A stretch of DNA of 64,000 bases from Histomonas meleagridis (taxonomy: Eukaryota > Parabasalia > Tritrichomonadida > Dientamoebidae): positions 434,001-498,000 of the forward strand of contig WSYJ01000149.1 in NCBI GenBank assembly GCA_020186115.1. The letters run 5' to 3'. Shown in pieces: positions 10,956 through 21,934 of the stretch (its first letter is position 1; each line of letters begins with the position of its first letter). The position numbers and the translations under genes are program-made. The notes beneath the pieces were generated by a model. That model was given only the letters and a program-made list of their open reading frames with translations. It was not told where the DNA came from and did not search any database.

Positions 10956-12230
10956 ATGAATGCTTCTCCTATGCGTTATACAGGTAATTGCTCATCCATG
11001 GAAGGTGAAAATTCCGATGATAGTCTAAATTCTATTCAAAACCAAATTCTAAGTCAATCGATCCACATCGAATCATTTATTAATAATTATGAAAATCCAG
11101 ATGAAAATAATTTATGTTTTGTTCTTCTCAAAAAATTATTTTCATACTTTAAAACAGAACTATCTATCAATTTAAAACTTCGAAAAACTCTTATTAATGA
11201 AAAGAATAATTCCAAAAAAACTTCCCAAATAATCCAAGAAATAAATAAAATGGGATTCCCAGGGGTATCAAAAATTGAAGATGTGCCTACAATAATAACT
11301 TATCAAATCCAGAAATTCCAAAAACATGGAAAGAAATATTCTAGAGAGATTCATCATCTTGAAGCAGAAAATAAAATATTATCACAAGAAGTTAATTCAT
11401 TAAAAGAAGAACATTCGCATCAAATAGTTGATTTAGAATCTCGAAACAAAAAGCTTCAAGATCAAATCAATCAACTCAAATATGAATCACAAGACCATTC
11501 ACTTAAAGAAATGAAATCTCTGAAAGATCAATTGTCAATGATTAAAAAAGAAAAAGACTCTATTGAAGAACATCTTAAATCACAAATCGAAAGATTTAAT
11601 AAAGCTGAAGAGCAAATAAAAAATGTTACAATAAATCATAAAAATGAAATTGATGCTTTGAATATGGAAAATAAAGAAAGATTTCTTTCTCTTCAACATT
11701 CAAGTCAACAACGCATTGAAGAACTTCAACAACAAATTCAAACATTACAAAATGACAATGCCAACGAAATCACACAATTATTAAATCAAATATCTTCAAT
11801 GAAAAAGTCAATTGACAATTCAGAAGAAATTTCAACAATGAAAACACAAATAAATAAATTACAAGAAGAAAATAATTTATTGAAACAAAAAAGAAAGATC
11901 TATAAAGCAAAATATCACAAACTAGCAAAACAAATTGTTATTCTGAAAAAAGAATTTGAAAAAATTTCTTCATTACACAGAAACGAAACCGAGAAAATTC
12001 AAAAAGAATATCAACAAAAAGAAAAACAAATTCGTTCAAGTTATGAAATAGAAGCGCAAAAGTCAATTATTACTGAGAAAGAACTTAGATATAAAATTGA
12101 AGAACAACAAATTGAAAACAAAAGATTACGTGATCAATTACGCCAATATAGTTATTTACTTGAAAGAAAAGAAGAAGAAAATGTAATTATTCGATCAAAA
12201 CTGGAAAAACTTGAAAGCTATAAAACATAA
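10956..12230 (+). CDS. Long coiled-coil protein
   Basis: 424 residues. About the first 45 are Ser/Asn-rich, followed by a short globular segment (NNLCFVLLKKLFSYFKTEL). From about residue 125 to the end it is an almost continuous heptad-patterned coiled coil rich in Glu, Gln and Lys. The ATG at 10956 is preferred over the ATG four bases earlier, which closes after a few codons. It is likely structural or cytoskeletal; no specific family is recognised. Confidence 0.72.
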   Translation: MNASPMRYTGNCSSMEGENSDDSLNSIQNQILSQSIHIESFINNYENPDENNLCFVLLKKLFSYFKTELSINLKLRKTLINEKNNSKKTSQIIQEINKMGFPGVSKIEDVPTIITYQIQKFQKHGKKYSREIHHLEAENKILSQEVNSLKEEHSHQIVDLESRNKKLQDQINQLKYESQDHSLKEMKSLKDQLSMIKKEKDSIEEHLKSQIERFNKAEEQIKNVTINHKNEIDALNMENKERFLSLQHSSQQRIEELQQQIQTLQNDNANEITQLLNQISSMKKSIDNSEEISTMKTQINKLQEENNLLKQKRKIYKAKYHKLAKQIVILKKEFEKISSLHRNETEKIQKEYQQKEKQIRSSYEIEAQKSIITEKELRYKIEEQQIENKRLRDQLRQYSYLLERKEEENVIIRSKLEKLESYKT

Positions 12231-12491
12231 ATTTTTTCTTTGAATTTTTTCAAATGAGTATGCCATAATTGTCATATAGTTAACTTATGTAATTAATCAT
12301 AATTCCATTTAGCAAATTTATAAATCTTTTCATTTTTAATTGAATTGCAATTACAAAATGATTAATCATTTTAATGATTACAAAAGTAATTTACTTAAAT
12401 TAAATATGAAATAATATAAATATTTAAATATTTATTCAATGAAATAATAATACAATTTTGAGTATTTTATTGAAATTTAGGAACAATCACA

Positions 12492-14669
12492 TCATAAAAA
12501 GCCGTCACTATCATCAAAATCATGTTGAAATCCATAATTTTGATTATCTAATGTTTCAGTTGCTGTGAAAAGCGGATTTTCTTGCGTCATTTCTCCGATA
12601 TTAATTACTGAGCTTTGTGCATCGATTGTTGATTTATAATTTGAATATTTTTCGAAATCTTTTGAAAATACTTCACCTGAATCACTTAAATAATGTTTTC
12701 TAATATAAACAAATATAATAATGCCTGCTGTAATAACATTTGTAGCTATTACAATTCCAATTGCTATCGATTTAACCATAGATTGTTTTTCATATAGAGT
12801 CAGAGAACATTTTTCACAATTTCTTAATTCATTTTTTCCTAAATATTTTGCTATTGCATTTTGTTCTAAATTTAATTTTCTATTTCCATAAAGACAATTA
12901 CCTTCATCAAAAGTAATAACAGCTGTTGAATTGACATTTATATGATAATTACCATGACTTTGGTAAAAATTAAAACAACATCCATAAAAATATATATCTG
13001 CTCCAAACAAATAATGAAATGCTATAGTATCACTATGAATATCTCTATTTACTAATAAAAATGATGAATCTCTAAAATATGCCTTTTTTGCTATGTATAT
13101 AATTATTGGAGTATCTTCAAACATTGTATCTCTAATATCAATATTTTTAAATTTAAACTCAATAGCTTCACGTTTTAATGAATTACATCCTAAAAATGAA
13201 GAATCCCTAACATAAAAATTGGAATTCGGAATAATTTGTGAGGTTACAGATCCTAAAAATGTTAAATGCCGAGAAATTGTTGAATTCTTTACCCAGAAAT
13301 CAATTTTATTTTGAGGAGTAAGCATTTTTAATTTAGAAATTATATTTAAGTCACATTTAAAAGTCGAATCAGTAATCAAATATTCTATAATATCTGATAT
13401 AACTATAAATGTATAATTTCCTCCAATAATAATATTTTTCTCACTTACTAACTTATTACACTCAACTTCGAACTTGTTTTCTTCCGAATTTAAATTCATA
13501 TCTTTAAGAATTAATGAATTTGTTGTTATTTGACTTAAATTTAATGATTCGATTTGATTATTTTTGAAATTTATTTCTTCTGAATTAATGGAATTTAATC
13601 TTAAAAATGCATTTGGAAACATATTTTCATGAATCTGTATGATTAATTTAGATGATTTAATTCCTTTTAATTTCCCAGTACAAAGATTACTAAGCGAACA
13701 TTTTTGTATTAAAATTTTTTGTGTTTCACATTCTTGATTCCCTTTTCCAATAATATCGAAATTGAATAAAATTGTTTCTATTAAAGAAAATTCTTTTACA
13801 GAATATATATCAAATATTGATTGTCCATTTAATACACATTTAATAAAACTAATTTCAGAGATTTGAGCATATTGATCATAACTAAATATTCTTTGAGAAT
13901 TATCTTTAAAAATGCAATTTTTAAGATTTAAGTTAAAATTAGCAATCTTTTTCTTATCGGAAAGATAAATAAATGAATTTCCAGGTCTACAATCATCAAA
14001 ATTAAAATCACTAAAGATTAATTTATTTGAAACACTTTCAAGATAAAAAATATAATTCATTTGATATTGTATATCTTTAAATAAGAATTTAGAAATTTCT
14101 AAGTTTATATCATTAACCATTCTAATTAAACAACTTTCTTCTTGTTCACAAGATGCAGGATTTTCAAAATTTAAATTATTCAATGAGTTCTTTATATCAT
14201 CTTTAATAACTGTTCCATCAATATATATTTCAGATCCAGTTAAAGAATAACTCCCTTCAAATTTGCAATCATTTATAACACCACAAAAATTAGATAAATA
14301 TAGTGAGCCTCCTTTTTTTTGTGCTCTATTACTTGAGAAAACATTACCCGTTATTATTGTCTTTGAGTTTTCTGAATAAATAGCTCCACCTGATTCAGAT
14401 ATTATATTTTTTATGAATTTGGAATTTTTAATTTCTGCTGTTGACTCTTTAAGAAGAATACAATTTTCTCCTGAGTTGGAACTAAATTCACATCCATCAA
14501 TTGAAAGATCATTGTTATTAATAGTAATGATTGTAGTTCTAAACTTTTGGAATATGCAATTTGTAATTTGTAAATTTCCTTGCCCTTGATTAAATGTACC
14601 TATAAAAGTTTGTCCTGAAAATGATTCTTCATAAGATTGAATTATATATAAAAGAAACAAATTAAACAT
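12492..14669 (-). CDS. Pmp-like beta-helix surface membrane protein
   Basis: 725 residues, type I membrane layout. A hydrophobic N-terminus (MFNLFLLYIIQSYEESFSG) looks like a signal peptide. The ectodomain has repeated right-handed beta-helix rungs such as GGAIYSENSKTIITGNVFSS and KKGGSLYLSN, as in the polymorphic outer-membrane-protein-like (Pmp) families of trichomonads. A membrane segment lies at about 635-660 (AIGIVIATNVITAGIIIFVY), followed by a cytoplasmic tail of about 65 residues with acidic end DFDDSDGFL. It is probably exposed on the cell surface; the ligand is unknown. Confidence 0.8.
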   Translation of the reverse strand: MFNLFLLYIIQSYEESFSGQTFIGTFNQGQGNLQITNCIFQKFRTTIITINNNDLSIDGCEFSSNSGENCILLKESTAEIKNSKFIKNIISESGGAIYSENSKTIITGNVFSSNRAQKKGGSLYLSNFCGVINDCKFEGSYSLTGSEIYIDGTVIKDDIKNSLNNLNFENPASCEQEESCLIRMVNDINLEISKFLFKDIQYQMNYIFYLESVSNKLIFSDFNFDDCRPGNSFIYLSDKKKIANFNLNLKNCIFKDNSQRIFSYDQYAQISEISFIKCVLNGQSIFDIYSVKEFSLIETILFNFDIIGKGNQECETQKILIQKCSLSNLCTGKLKGIKSSKLIIQIHENMFPNAFLRLNSINSEEINFKNNQIESLNLSQITTNSLILKDMNLNSEENKFEVECNKLVSEKNIIIGGNYTFIVISDIIEYLITDSTFKCDLNIISKLKMLTPQNKIDFWVKNSTISRHLTFLGSVTSQIIPNSNFYVRDSSFLGCNSLKREAIEFKFKNIDIRDTMFEDTPIIIYIAKKAYFRDSSFLLVNRDIHSDTIAFHYLFGADIYFYGCCFNFYQSHGNYHINVNSTAVITFDEGNCLYGNRKLNLEQNAIAKYLGKNELRNCEKCSLTLYEKQSMVKSIAIGIVIATNVITAGIIIFVYIRKHYLSDSGEVFSKDFEKYSNYKSTIDAQSSVINIGEMTQENPLFTATETLDNQNYGFQHDFDDSDGFL

Positions 14670-15371
14670 TTGGGAAATCTAACAATTGTTGAGTTTGTGA
14701 ATTTTTCTGTAATAAAAGGACAATTTTTTTATTGAATTATGTTTTGAAAACCAGTAAAAATTATATAATATTAATATATATATTCACATTATGAATAATA
14801 ATCATATTTAACATATTAAAAATTCGAATTTTAAATTAGGATATTTATTTAATATATTTTTGATTGATTTTTAGCAGATTATCATTTCTTAAAAATGAGT
14901 AATATTTTTCACATATAAAAGCATAAAAAACATAATAATAATCGCTATTACTGCAAAACAAATAGAAATGATTTTATTTTATTTTTTATTTTTTTGGAAA
15001 TCTCTTGGAATATTATTTTATATAAAACCATTAATAGTCAAATAATCATTTCATTTTATAAAATATATAATTATGCTGAATATGTGTGATAAAATCAAAA
15101 TAAAGAAGTTATGTGTGCTAAATTTTTTTCATTTTCTCCTATTTTGTATGATGCCCTATCGTAATACTTAAAAATCATGTAAACTATTTAATACATAACT
15201 TTTTTAAGATAACGATAAAATAACATGCCCTTGTTTGACCTTGAGAAAACTTATCATATTTGTATGATAAAATATAAATTTATTTCACATATGTATGTCA
15301 TCACATGCATCATTATTTTAAGCAAAACTCAAAGAAAAAAAAAAAAAATGGGAATTTGATAAATATGATTT
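14670..15371. other. AT-rich intergenic region
   Basis: About 700 bases with runs of A and T and several TATA-like stretches, but no open frame with coding character on either strand. Confidence 0.5.
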
Positions 15372-15830
15372 TTAAAGTTCGAATGGTTTACCAGGTTCAG
15401 AAGAAATTGCATCTCTCTGATCTATAAGAGATTGAATTGGGTTAATTCTTGAGCTTTCAACAAATTCACCTGCCAATATAATTTCATCAAGAAGCATATA
15501 TGCATAATGGAAGCCAAAAATGATATCTACTTCACGAACATTTCCGAAGAAGGAGTCAAGGGTTTCGACATAGAAGTGGATAATGTCAAGAATCATTGAT
15601 TCATTATCATTTACATCGACGCACATAACGAAGAATAAACTTGCGTATCTATTATATACAAGCTTACGATCTCTCCATTCGATAAAAGTACAGAAATTTG
15701 TTGGACGAGATAAAATTGAATTTGTAACTTCGCGTGTAATCTTATCTTTATCCTTCTTTGTTTGTGGTTCGTACCACTTTGTTAGACGTGTTTTTCCTTG
15801 CCTGTTGAAGATGAGAAAGAAGTGGATCAT
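15372..15830 (-). CDS. AP complex sigma subunit (AP-1/AP-2 type)
   Basis: The small sigma chain of a clathrin adaptor, 152 residues, the family length. It starts MIHFFLIFNRQGKTRLTKWY, matching the conserved MIRFILIQNRxGKTRLxKWY. It continues with the FIEWRDRKLVYNRYASLFF core, CVDVNDNES and DEIILAGEFVESS, all in family order. An open frame extends 59 codons upstream to 16007 but runs into the divergent capping-protein gene and lacks homology, so the start is ATG at 15828-15830. It lies 100 bases from the capping-protein start and 1.4 kb from an AP-2 alpha-like gene on the same strand. Sigma of AP-2 is an attractive guess, not proven. Confidence 0.93.
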   Translation of the reverse strand: MIHFFLIFNRQGKTRLTKWYEPQTKKDKDKITREVTNSILSRPTNFCTFIEWRDRKLVYNRYASLFFVMCVDVNDNESMILDIIHFYVETLDSFFGNVREVDIIFGFHYAYMLLDEIILAGEFVESSRINPIQSLIDQRDAISSEPGKPFEL

Positions 15831-15915
15831 TAAAACAATAAAACAAAGACTTTGTTCGAATATGACGGTTTGATTCAATTTATAGGGCACTCCATTCTCG
15901 TTATAACCGTTTTTC

Positions 15916-15920
15916 TCATC
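15916..15920 (+). promoter_or_regulatory. Inr-like element of capping protein gene
   Basis: TCATC ends ten bases before the ATG at 15931, in the 100-base divergent promoter shared with the AP sigma gene. It fits the trichomonad Inr TCA(+1)Y(T/A) only loosely. Confidence 0.3.
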
Positions 15921-15930
15921 ACCTGCCGAA

Positions 15931-16761
15931 ATGTACCCAAAAGTCGATGCTGCACATGATTTACTTAGACATGTACCACCTAAAGATATCCAGCAGAGAT
16001 TGATCAATATAATTTCGTTGGATAATGATTTAGCAAATGATCTTTTGTCAACAGTTGATACTCCATTTTCTGTAGCTTATGATAATATTTCATATAAGCA
16101 ATTTATTAAATGTGATTACAATCGAGATTGTGATTCATATCGGTCACCTCACTCAAATGTTTATTTCCCTCCTCTTGACGAAGGAATCTTACCTTCAGAT
16201 CGACTTCGCGAGATGGAAATCAAGGCAAACAAAGTTTTTCAAAACTACAGGCAAAGGTATTACCATAACTCTGGAATATGTTCTGTATATTGTTGGGATC
16301 TTGATCCTGACAATGAAGAATCATTTGGAATTGGAGTTTTTATTCACAGGTCGATGGATTCTGAATTAAGTGATTATACGCATATTGCTGGTACAATTGA
16401 TAGTAGTGATGTATTAAGTGTAACTCCAAATATTGATGGGACATTTCGATACGAAGCTGTTTCTTCTTCTCTTGTGACGCTAACTGTTGATACTGATATG
16501 GAACCTTTAACGCTTTCAGGATCTGTTGCTGATCAATTTGAAGAAAATCGAAGAGCCACAACAGACATTGATCATCTTGTTAACGTTGGAGAAATGATAG
16601 AAGCAAAGGCTGCTAACTTCTATGAAAAGATTAAGCAAATCTACATCACCAAAATGAAGGAAATTCTCGGATACACAAAAACATCAAGAAACTCCGTATC
16701 GGCCCATTCAATTCAAAGTTTGCAAGCGAACGCAATCAATCAAATGTTCGGAAGGAAATAA
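15931..16761 (+). CDS. CAPZB: F-actin-capping protein subunit beta
   Basis: 276 residues, the normal size of CapZ beta, which caps actin barbed ends as a heterodimer with the alpha subunit. The N-terminus LLRHVPPKDIQQRLINII matches the conserved LLRxLPPxxIExxL. The signature CDYNRDCDSYRSPHSNVYFP (CDYNRDGDSYRSPWSNKYxP) is nearly intact. LREMEIKANKVFQNYRQRYY and SVYCWDLD follow. The C-terminal helix is lineage-specific. It is transcribed away from AP sigma. Confidence 0.96.
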   Translation: MYPKVDAAHDLLRHVPPKDIQQRLINIISLDNDLANDLLSTVDTPFSVAYDNISYKQFIKCDYNRDCDSYRSPHSNVYFPPLDEGILPSDRLREMEIKANKVFQNYRQRYYHNSGICSVYCWDLDPDNEESFGIGVFIHRSMDSELSDYTHIAGTIDSSDVLSVTPNIDGTFRYEAVSSSLVTLTVDTDMEPLTLSGSVADQFEENRRATTDIDHLVNVGEMIEAKAANFYEKIKQIYITKMKEILGYTKTSRNSVSAHSIQSLQANAINQMFGRK

Positions 16762-17274
16762 AATACTTTTGTAAGTTTGTTTTGGGAATAATAAAAAACT
16801 TATTGAGATAATAACTAAAAACGCAGAACTACTTGGAAAAAATTATTCAATGAAGAAAAAATTATTCAATGAACATCCTTGTGCCTGAAGATATTTGTTG
16901 CCAAAAATACAGAAGACTTAATTTTCACATTTACACGAAATTGGAAGTTGTTAAAAATTAAAATCCCTTAAATGATAGTTTCTTCAAAAATGCATTATAT
17001 GAGTGAAATACATATATATAATTTAAAATTTGTTCATTAAACTTAGTATATATACTTTTTTTATGGGTTGTATTAAAGATTCTATGAATGACATTCTTAT
17101 CAAAGTAGACAGTTTTTCACATCTCCTTTAGTTACAATACTATTTAATTTTTGAGAAACAATAAGCACTTATTAGGAAATAATACAGAAACAGTAAAAAT
17201 GTTTTTTTAAAGTAAAGAATACTTGAAAAAGAGGATAGAAAATATAATTATAGAAACAATTTACAAACATTTTA
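16762..17274. other. Intergenic region with short direct repeat
   Basis: 513 bases without a gene. The sequence AAAAATTATTCAATGAA occurs twice in tandem at about 16838-16870. Two converging transcripts end here. Confidence 0.5.
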
Positions 17275-19782
17275 TTAATCTGTGAACGCTTTTTTGAAAT
17301 ATTTTTTCATTTCATTTATTTCCAGTTTTGAGTTTGACCTTAATTTCAGCACCAGATCCATATTTTCCTCAATATATTCGAACACCGCCAAAACGTAAAC
17401 ATCGAAATCGCTTGAAAACTCCACTTTCAACGCGTACGCCACAACGTTTTTCTCTTTAAGTATCAACGAAGGCGACACATTAAGTAGATTTCCGACAATT
17501 CTAATTATTTCCGGTATAACTTCATCGTCAGGAACAACCAAATGGTCCACAACTTCTTCGTATAATTTATTCCATTTTTCGCCGAAATCTTTTTTATTAA
17601 AATCGATTTTTTGAAACCATTTTAGAAGCGAAATTGGAATTTTTGCTTTAATTATATTATTTTGATCACATTTGATATGTAAAATTGGATATTCAACAAA
17701 AACATTTAATGCAATGAATTCGATTTGTATAATTTTTGTTGAATCTTCTTCAAGTTTCATAGGTAATTCAACATCAACAATTTCATATTTAAGGTTTTCA
17801 TTTGTATCAATTTTAATTTCTGTTATTTCGATCTCATCAAAAGATTCGAACTTTAATGTAACAAATGCTTTTGGTGACGAAATGATAACATTTGAAGTTA
17901 TCTTTAGTTGCTCTGAATAAAATATAATATCAGAATCACGTTCGACGTCTTCTTCTTCTTCTTCAATTTCATTTTGCGTAATAAATTCAAAGTTATTCGA
18001 TATTAATAGTTTCGACGAATTTAATATTTTGGTTTGGAATGTTTCGGGATATTTTAACAAAATCGAATATTCTTTACATCGTTGACTGATATCGAATGAA
18101 TCAGAATTTAAATATTGTTGAAAAAACGAAATCGTTTCTTCTTGAAATTCGGGCTTATTTAATGCTATTTTAAACAAAGATGTTATAATAATTCCTTTCG
18201 ATTGTTCCGAAAAATTGTCAAACGAATCTTTAATTTTTGTTGTGATGACTTGAATGTCATTATTATTAATCTGATGACAATATTCTCCATATAAATATGA
18301 TAATAAACGAAATAAAAATTCATTAAAATTTGTTTGATTACTTTCTAAAATTAAATTCGTTAATTTGAATATCAGATAATTCAATACTTTACACTGAGCT
18401 ATAAATTGATTTATAATTTTTAATATTTCGTTGAAATATGATTCTTCACAATAATCAATAATTGAAATTAATTTGTCAATGGCCCAAATCTCATCAAATG
18501 CATAAGACAAAATTAAATATGATGATTTTATACATAATGATTCATGTAAATAATTTGACGAATTTGGAAGATATGATAAAAACTCGGATACAATATCAAG
18601 ACCAATTTCTTTAAATGCGCATGTATATAATAAATTTATGGATAAAATATCAAGTTCATGATCACCACATTTGATCATTTGATATAAGTTTGAAAGATAT
18701 GGTTGGACTAAACATGAATAATGTGGATTAATTTCAATCAAAAAATCGAGCTTTTGAAGAGAATAAACTTGAAGAAAATGGAAATTGGAGTTTATGTTTT
18801 GAAATAAAATTTCAATGATTTGTTGAGTAATTGAATCAGAAATTTCAATACTAACCGATATTTCAACAACCTCTGAAAAAATTGTGTAAAAAGTGACGAG
18901 TGAATCCTCGCTTCCAAGAAATGATGAGTTCTTCTCGATGATTTTGATGATGATATCTTCAAGCGTAATCAAATCAGCTGGATTCCAATCGGTTTGGAAA
19001 GATAAAATTCGAAAAAGTTTGGATGCTAATAATGGAAATGGAAGATTAAAAAAAGTATACTCGGCTGAATAATCATTTTTGGTAAAAAAAGATTGAAGGA
19101 CTTCAAGTGCAAGAGAGAATATTTCGGATTCAAGAAGATTTGGTTGAATTTGTAAAATGGAATAAATTAAATGAGAACCACATAAACGAATGCCATAATT
19201 GGAGTCTTTAAGAAGGGAAGGAATTTTGGCAGAAATACGATCGACAGAAGAAAGTTGCATTGTACTTTGATATAAATTCGTTAATGTAAGTAATGCTTTT
19301 TTTCGAGCATGTTCTGAGTATTTTTGATCAAAAGCAATCTCTGCAATAATTGGACCTACAGATTCTGCAAGTTCAGCACCGCCTATTGATGATATCGCAG
19401 ATAATGTAAAGCATACTGCAAACTCATCTTTTTTATTATTTAATTGGCGCTTAATTTCTGGAATTATTGAGTTTAAGTGTTCTGAATTAGAGCCACAAAA
19501 AATTGCAGCTGCCATCCATCCAATTCTTTGGAAACTTGTTTTCTTGGAAATAATTAATTCGATGACTTGTTGAAGACCAAAGTTAACTTCTATGCCATTA
19601 AGAATAATAAAACATAATTTTGCAATATATTTTTTTCGATCATACGAAGATAATTTTGGTGATATAAATGCCTTCTTGATTTTAAATAATTCTAAATTTA
19701 TTCTGTCGTGTGCTTGTGCTTCAGAGGTGCTGGTAGCTACCTCCGTTAAGAAATTATGAAGTCCTCGTATATTCATTTCCAA
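17275..19782 (-). CDS. AP-2 alpha-adaptin-like large subunit
   Basis: 835 residues. The N-terminal trunk is adaptin: IRGLHNFLTEV (MRGLxxFIxDI), INLELFKIKKAF, SSYDRKKYIAKLCFIILNG (SxKKKYVxKLLFIxLLG), VNFGLQQVIELI and RIGWMAAAIF. HEAT-type helices run to about residue 590. An acidic hinge (NEIEEEEEDVERD) is followed by a C-terminal appendage-like beta region. The order and motifs point to the alpha subunit of AP-2 rather than gamma or epsilon. It acts in clathrin-mediated endocytosis at the plasma membrane. Same strand as the nearby sigma gene. Confidence 0.85.
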   Translation of the reverse strand: MEMNIRGLHNFLTEVATSTSEAQAHDRINLELFKIKKAFISPKLSSYDRKKYIAKLCFIILNGIEVNFGLQQVIELIISKKTSFQRIGWMAAAIFCGSNSEHLNSIIPEIKRQLNNKKDEFAVCFTLSAISSIGGAELAESVGPIIAEIAFDQKYSEHARKKALLTLTNLYQSTMQLSSVDRISAKIPSLLKDSNYGIRLCGSHLIYSILQIQPNLLESEIFSLALEVLQSFFTKNDYSAEYTFFNLPFPLLASKLFRILSFQTDWNPADLITLEDIIIKIIEKNSSFLGSEDSLVTFYTIFSEVVEISVSIEISDSITQQIIEILFQNINSNFHFLQVYSLQKLDFLIEINPHYSCLVQPYLSNLYQMIKCGDHELDILSINLLYTCAFKEIGLDIVSEFLSYLPNSSNYLHESLCIKSSYLILSYAFDEIWAIDKLISIIDYCEESYFNEILKIINQFIAQCKVLNYLIFKLTNLILESNQTNFNEFLFRLLSYLYGEYCHQINNNDIQVITTKIKDSFDNFSEQSKGIIITSLFKIALNKPEFQEETISFFQQYLNSDSFDISQRCKEYSILLKYPETFQTKILNSSKLLISNNFEFITQNEIEEEEEDVERDSDIIFYSEQLKITSNVIISSPKAFVTLKFESFDEIEITEIKIDTNENLKYEIVDVELPMKLEEDSTKIIQIEFIALNVFVEYPILHIKCDQNNIIKAKIPISLLKWFQKIDFNKKDFGEKWNKLYEEVVDHLVVPDDEVIPEIIRIVGNLLNVSPSLILKEKNVVAYALKVEFSSDFDVYVLAVFEYIEENMDLVLKLRSNSKLEINEMKKYFKKAFTD

Positions 19783-20237
19783 ATCGATTTAGAAATTTAG
19801 GGCACCCCAAACGGAATACACTTGTTGGCAAAAACCCTCTTTTGTCTATGTTGAGAAGTATCTACCTTTTATGAGAACAGAATTGAGGTATATAAATGAA
19901 GAACATTATTATATGAGTGCCTAAACAATAAGGATTGATATCAATTATTTGAATTTGCAAGAAAAAAAAGATTTCGATTAAATTTGGTAAAAAAATTCGA
20001 CACTTAAAAATAAATATGTACATTTTACAGTACATGAAAAACTTATTTGGTTTTTGCACAATAATGTATAATTTTACTCTGTAATTAATTATCTAATAAC
20101 AACATTTCACTTGAAAAACGAACCGAAATAAGAACTTCATTCTTTTTATCCCGTGATTTGTACTAAGATTGCTATGCTTTTCTAATCCGGTTTTATTTTT
20201 CTTGTTGAAATTGTTATGAACGTTTAAAATTACTAAA
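19783..20237. other. AT-rich intergenic region
   Basis: A divergent spacer of 455 bases between the adaptin and the armadillo-like gene. Small open frames on the minus strand lack coding character. Confidence 0.5.
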
Positions 20238-21572
20238 ATGAGAACAGGAATCAATCCCAATAAACTTAGAAAAGAAAGACTTTTAAAAACAGGCATGCCA
20301 AACTCTGATGATTCATGTGATGAACAACCTAATTCTACACTTGATATTCAAGAACTTTTTAGAAATTTTTTCAATTTTTATCAACAAAAAGATATATGTT
20401 CAATGTCAAAAATCGTTTCAGCACTTCGAAAGCTCGCACAGAGAGAGCCATTTCATATATTTCCAGAATTTATGCAGTACAATTTATCCAAAATACTATG
20501 TTTATCATTAACTATTCCAAATACAACCCTTCACGTTAAGCTTTTGCAGCTATTTTGTTTTGTTTTCCGTTATCACAAACCACAATTATTAGTCCCCTTA
20601 TTAAAAGATGGATTTTTAGTCTCTTTAATGGGTTCAATAGATTTTGATGATGAACAAACAGTTTTCTTATCTCTCCGCATAATAATACTTCTCACAATCC
20701 ATTCTAAAGAAGTATGTAGGCAATTACTTCAACCAAATTGCATGGAAATCTTCTTTCAAATCACACAAGAAGACACATATGCAGATTCTATTAGATCTGA
20801 AGCCACTAAGATTTTGGTCAGTTTGTCTGAAACAGATCTTACTGAAGAAGATATAAAAAATCTTTTGATTTACTCCAGACAGATACTTTCCGATAAACTT
20901 CTGATTTTTCTATGGGCCGATAGTATTGAAATTCTTTACAACATAATTTGTGATTTGAACACTTCATACTTTGTTATGATTACACAAGAGTTTGCAGAAA
21001 TACTTAATTGTCTTCTTCATGGGCCCGATCTGAAAATTGTAGGGAATGCATTATCTTGTTTTAATTCATTTTTTGAATTTTGTTCTCATCGGATTGAAAT
21101 TGATTATGGAATTATAGTTTCATTATGTTTATGTGAAGATAAAGAAATATCACAAACTGCATTACAAACATGTGATAATATCATCAAAGATAAAATGATT
21201 GATGAATTATTAGAATTTAATTTCTTTGGAGTAATTAAAGAAATTAGTGAAAGTGGTTCATTTCAAAACAAATCTTTGGCTGTAAAGATAATGTCAGACA
21301 TAATCAGAAATTGTTCAATGGAAATAATAATTGGAACAATTGATTATAATTTTATTGAATCTCTCGTTGCAATGTTTGAGCTTGATGATTTCAAGCTTTT
21401 TAATCATGCAATCGGTGTAATAACAAAACTTTTAAGAAGAACAATCGAATATGACCCAAGAGATATCTTTTGGTGTCAGTTCGAAAGCAGCGGTGGTGTT
21501 GAAATCTTGGAAAATTTGTCATATGACAAAGCGCATTTGTTTTTAGACACAATTTATAAGTTTAGGCCATAG
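20238..21572 (+). CDS. Armadillo/HEAT-like protein (importin-alpha-like)
   Basis: 444 residues. A basic N-terminus (MRTGINPNKLRKERLLKTG) is followed by helical repeats with an armadillo look (ALRKLAQREP, LLVPLLKDGFLVSLM, ILYNIICDLN, FESSGGVEILENL). A basic leader plus ARM repeats recalls importin alpha and its IBB domain, but the canonical WxxxN repeat motif is not clear. A role in protein binding or nuclear transport is inferred only. Confidence 0.7.
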   Translation: MRTGINPNKLRKERLLKTGMPNSDDSCDEQPNSTLDIQELFRNFFNFYQQKDICSMSKIVSALRKLAQREPFHIFPEFMQYNLSKILCLSLTIPNTTLHVKLLQLFCFVFRYHKPQLLVPLLKDGFLVSLMGSIDFDDEQTVFLSLRIIILLTIHSKEVCRQLLQPNCMEIFFQITQEDTYADSIRSEATKILVSLSETDLTEEDIKNLLIYSRQILSDKLLIFLWADSIEILYNIICDLNTSYFVMITQEFAEILNCLLHGPDLKIVGNALSCFNSFFEFCSHRIEIDYGIIVSLCLCEDKEISQTALQTCDNIIKDKMIDELLEFNFFGVIKEISESGSFQNKSLAVKIMSDIIRNCSMEIIIGTIDYNFIESLVAMFELDDFKLFNHAIGVITKLLRRTIEYDPRDIFWCQFESSGGVEILENLSYDKAHLFLDTIYKFRP

Positions 21573-21917
21573 GTATTATGTAAATATTTATATAAATCAA
21601 TTTGTTTATACTGATATTTTCAAAAATCCGTGGACGGCCGATAGAAAATTATATTGACGATAATTGATTTTCAGAACAATATCAAGCAGTACTGCTTTGA
21701 ATTTTGAAAATAATGTTCCCAACGATAGAATGGAATGAATGAAAAATCATCGGATTTATATTCAAAAACTGAAGTGTTTGGGAAACCTTTCTGCAACCAC
21801 TTTATCAGTAAAGTTAAAGTAATTTTGTGATTTATAACATTAAAAATCGTTAAGCTTAACAATAATAAATATCTTTTTTGCAAGTGAATACACTTTAAAC
21901 AACTTTCGATAGTTATT
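21573..21917. other. Intergenic region upstream of a transposon
   Basis: 345 bases without a supported gene. A 70-codon minus-strand frame at 21671-21883 has no recognisable features. Confidence 0.45.
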
Positions 21918-21934
21918 ACAGAGTGGTTCCGACT
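21918..21934 (+). repeat. Left terminal inverted repeat
   Basis: 17 bases, exactly complementary to 24524-24540. Confidence 0.8.

Noticed and set aside
15831..16007. N-terminal extension of AP sigma
   Set aside because: It overlaps the capping-protein start and lies before the conserved MIHFFLIFNRQ start of the family.
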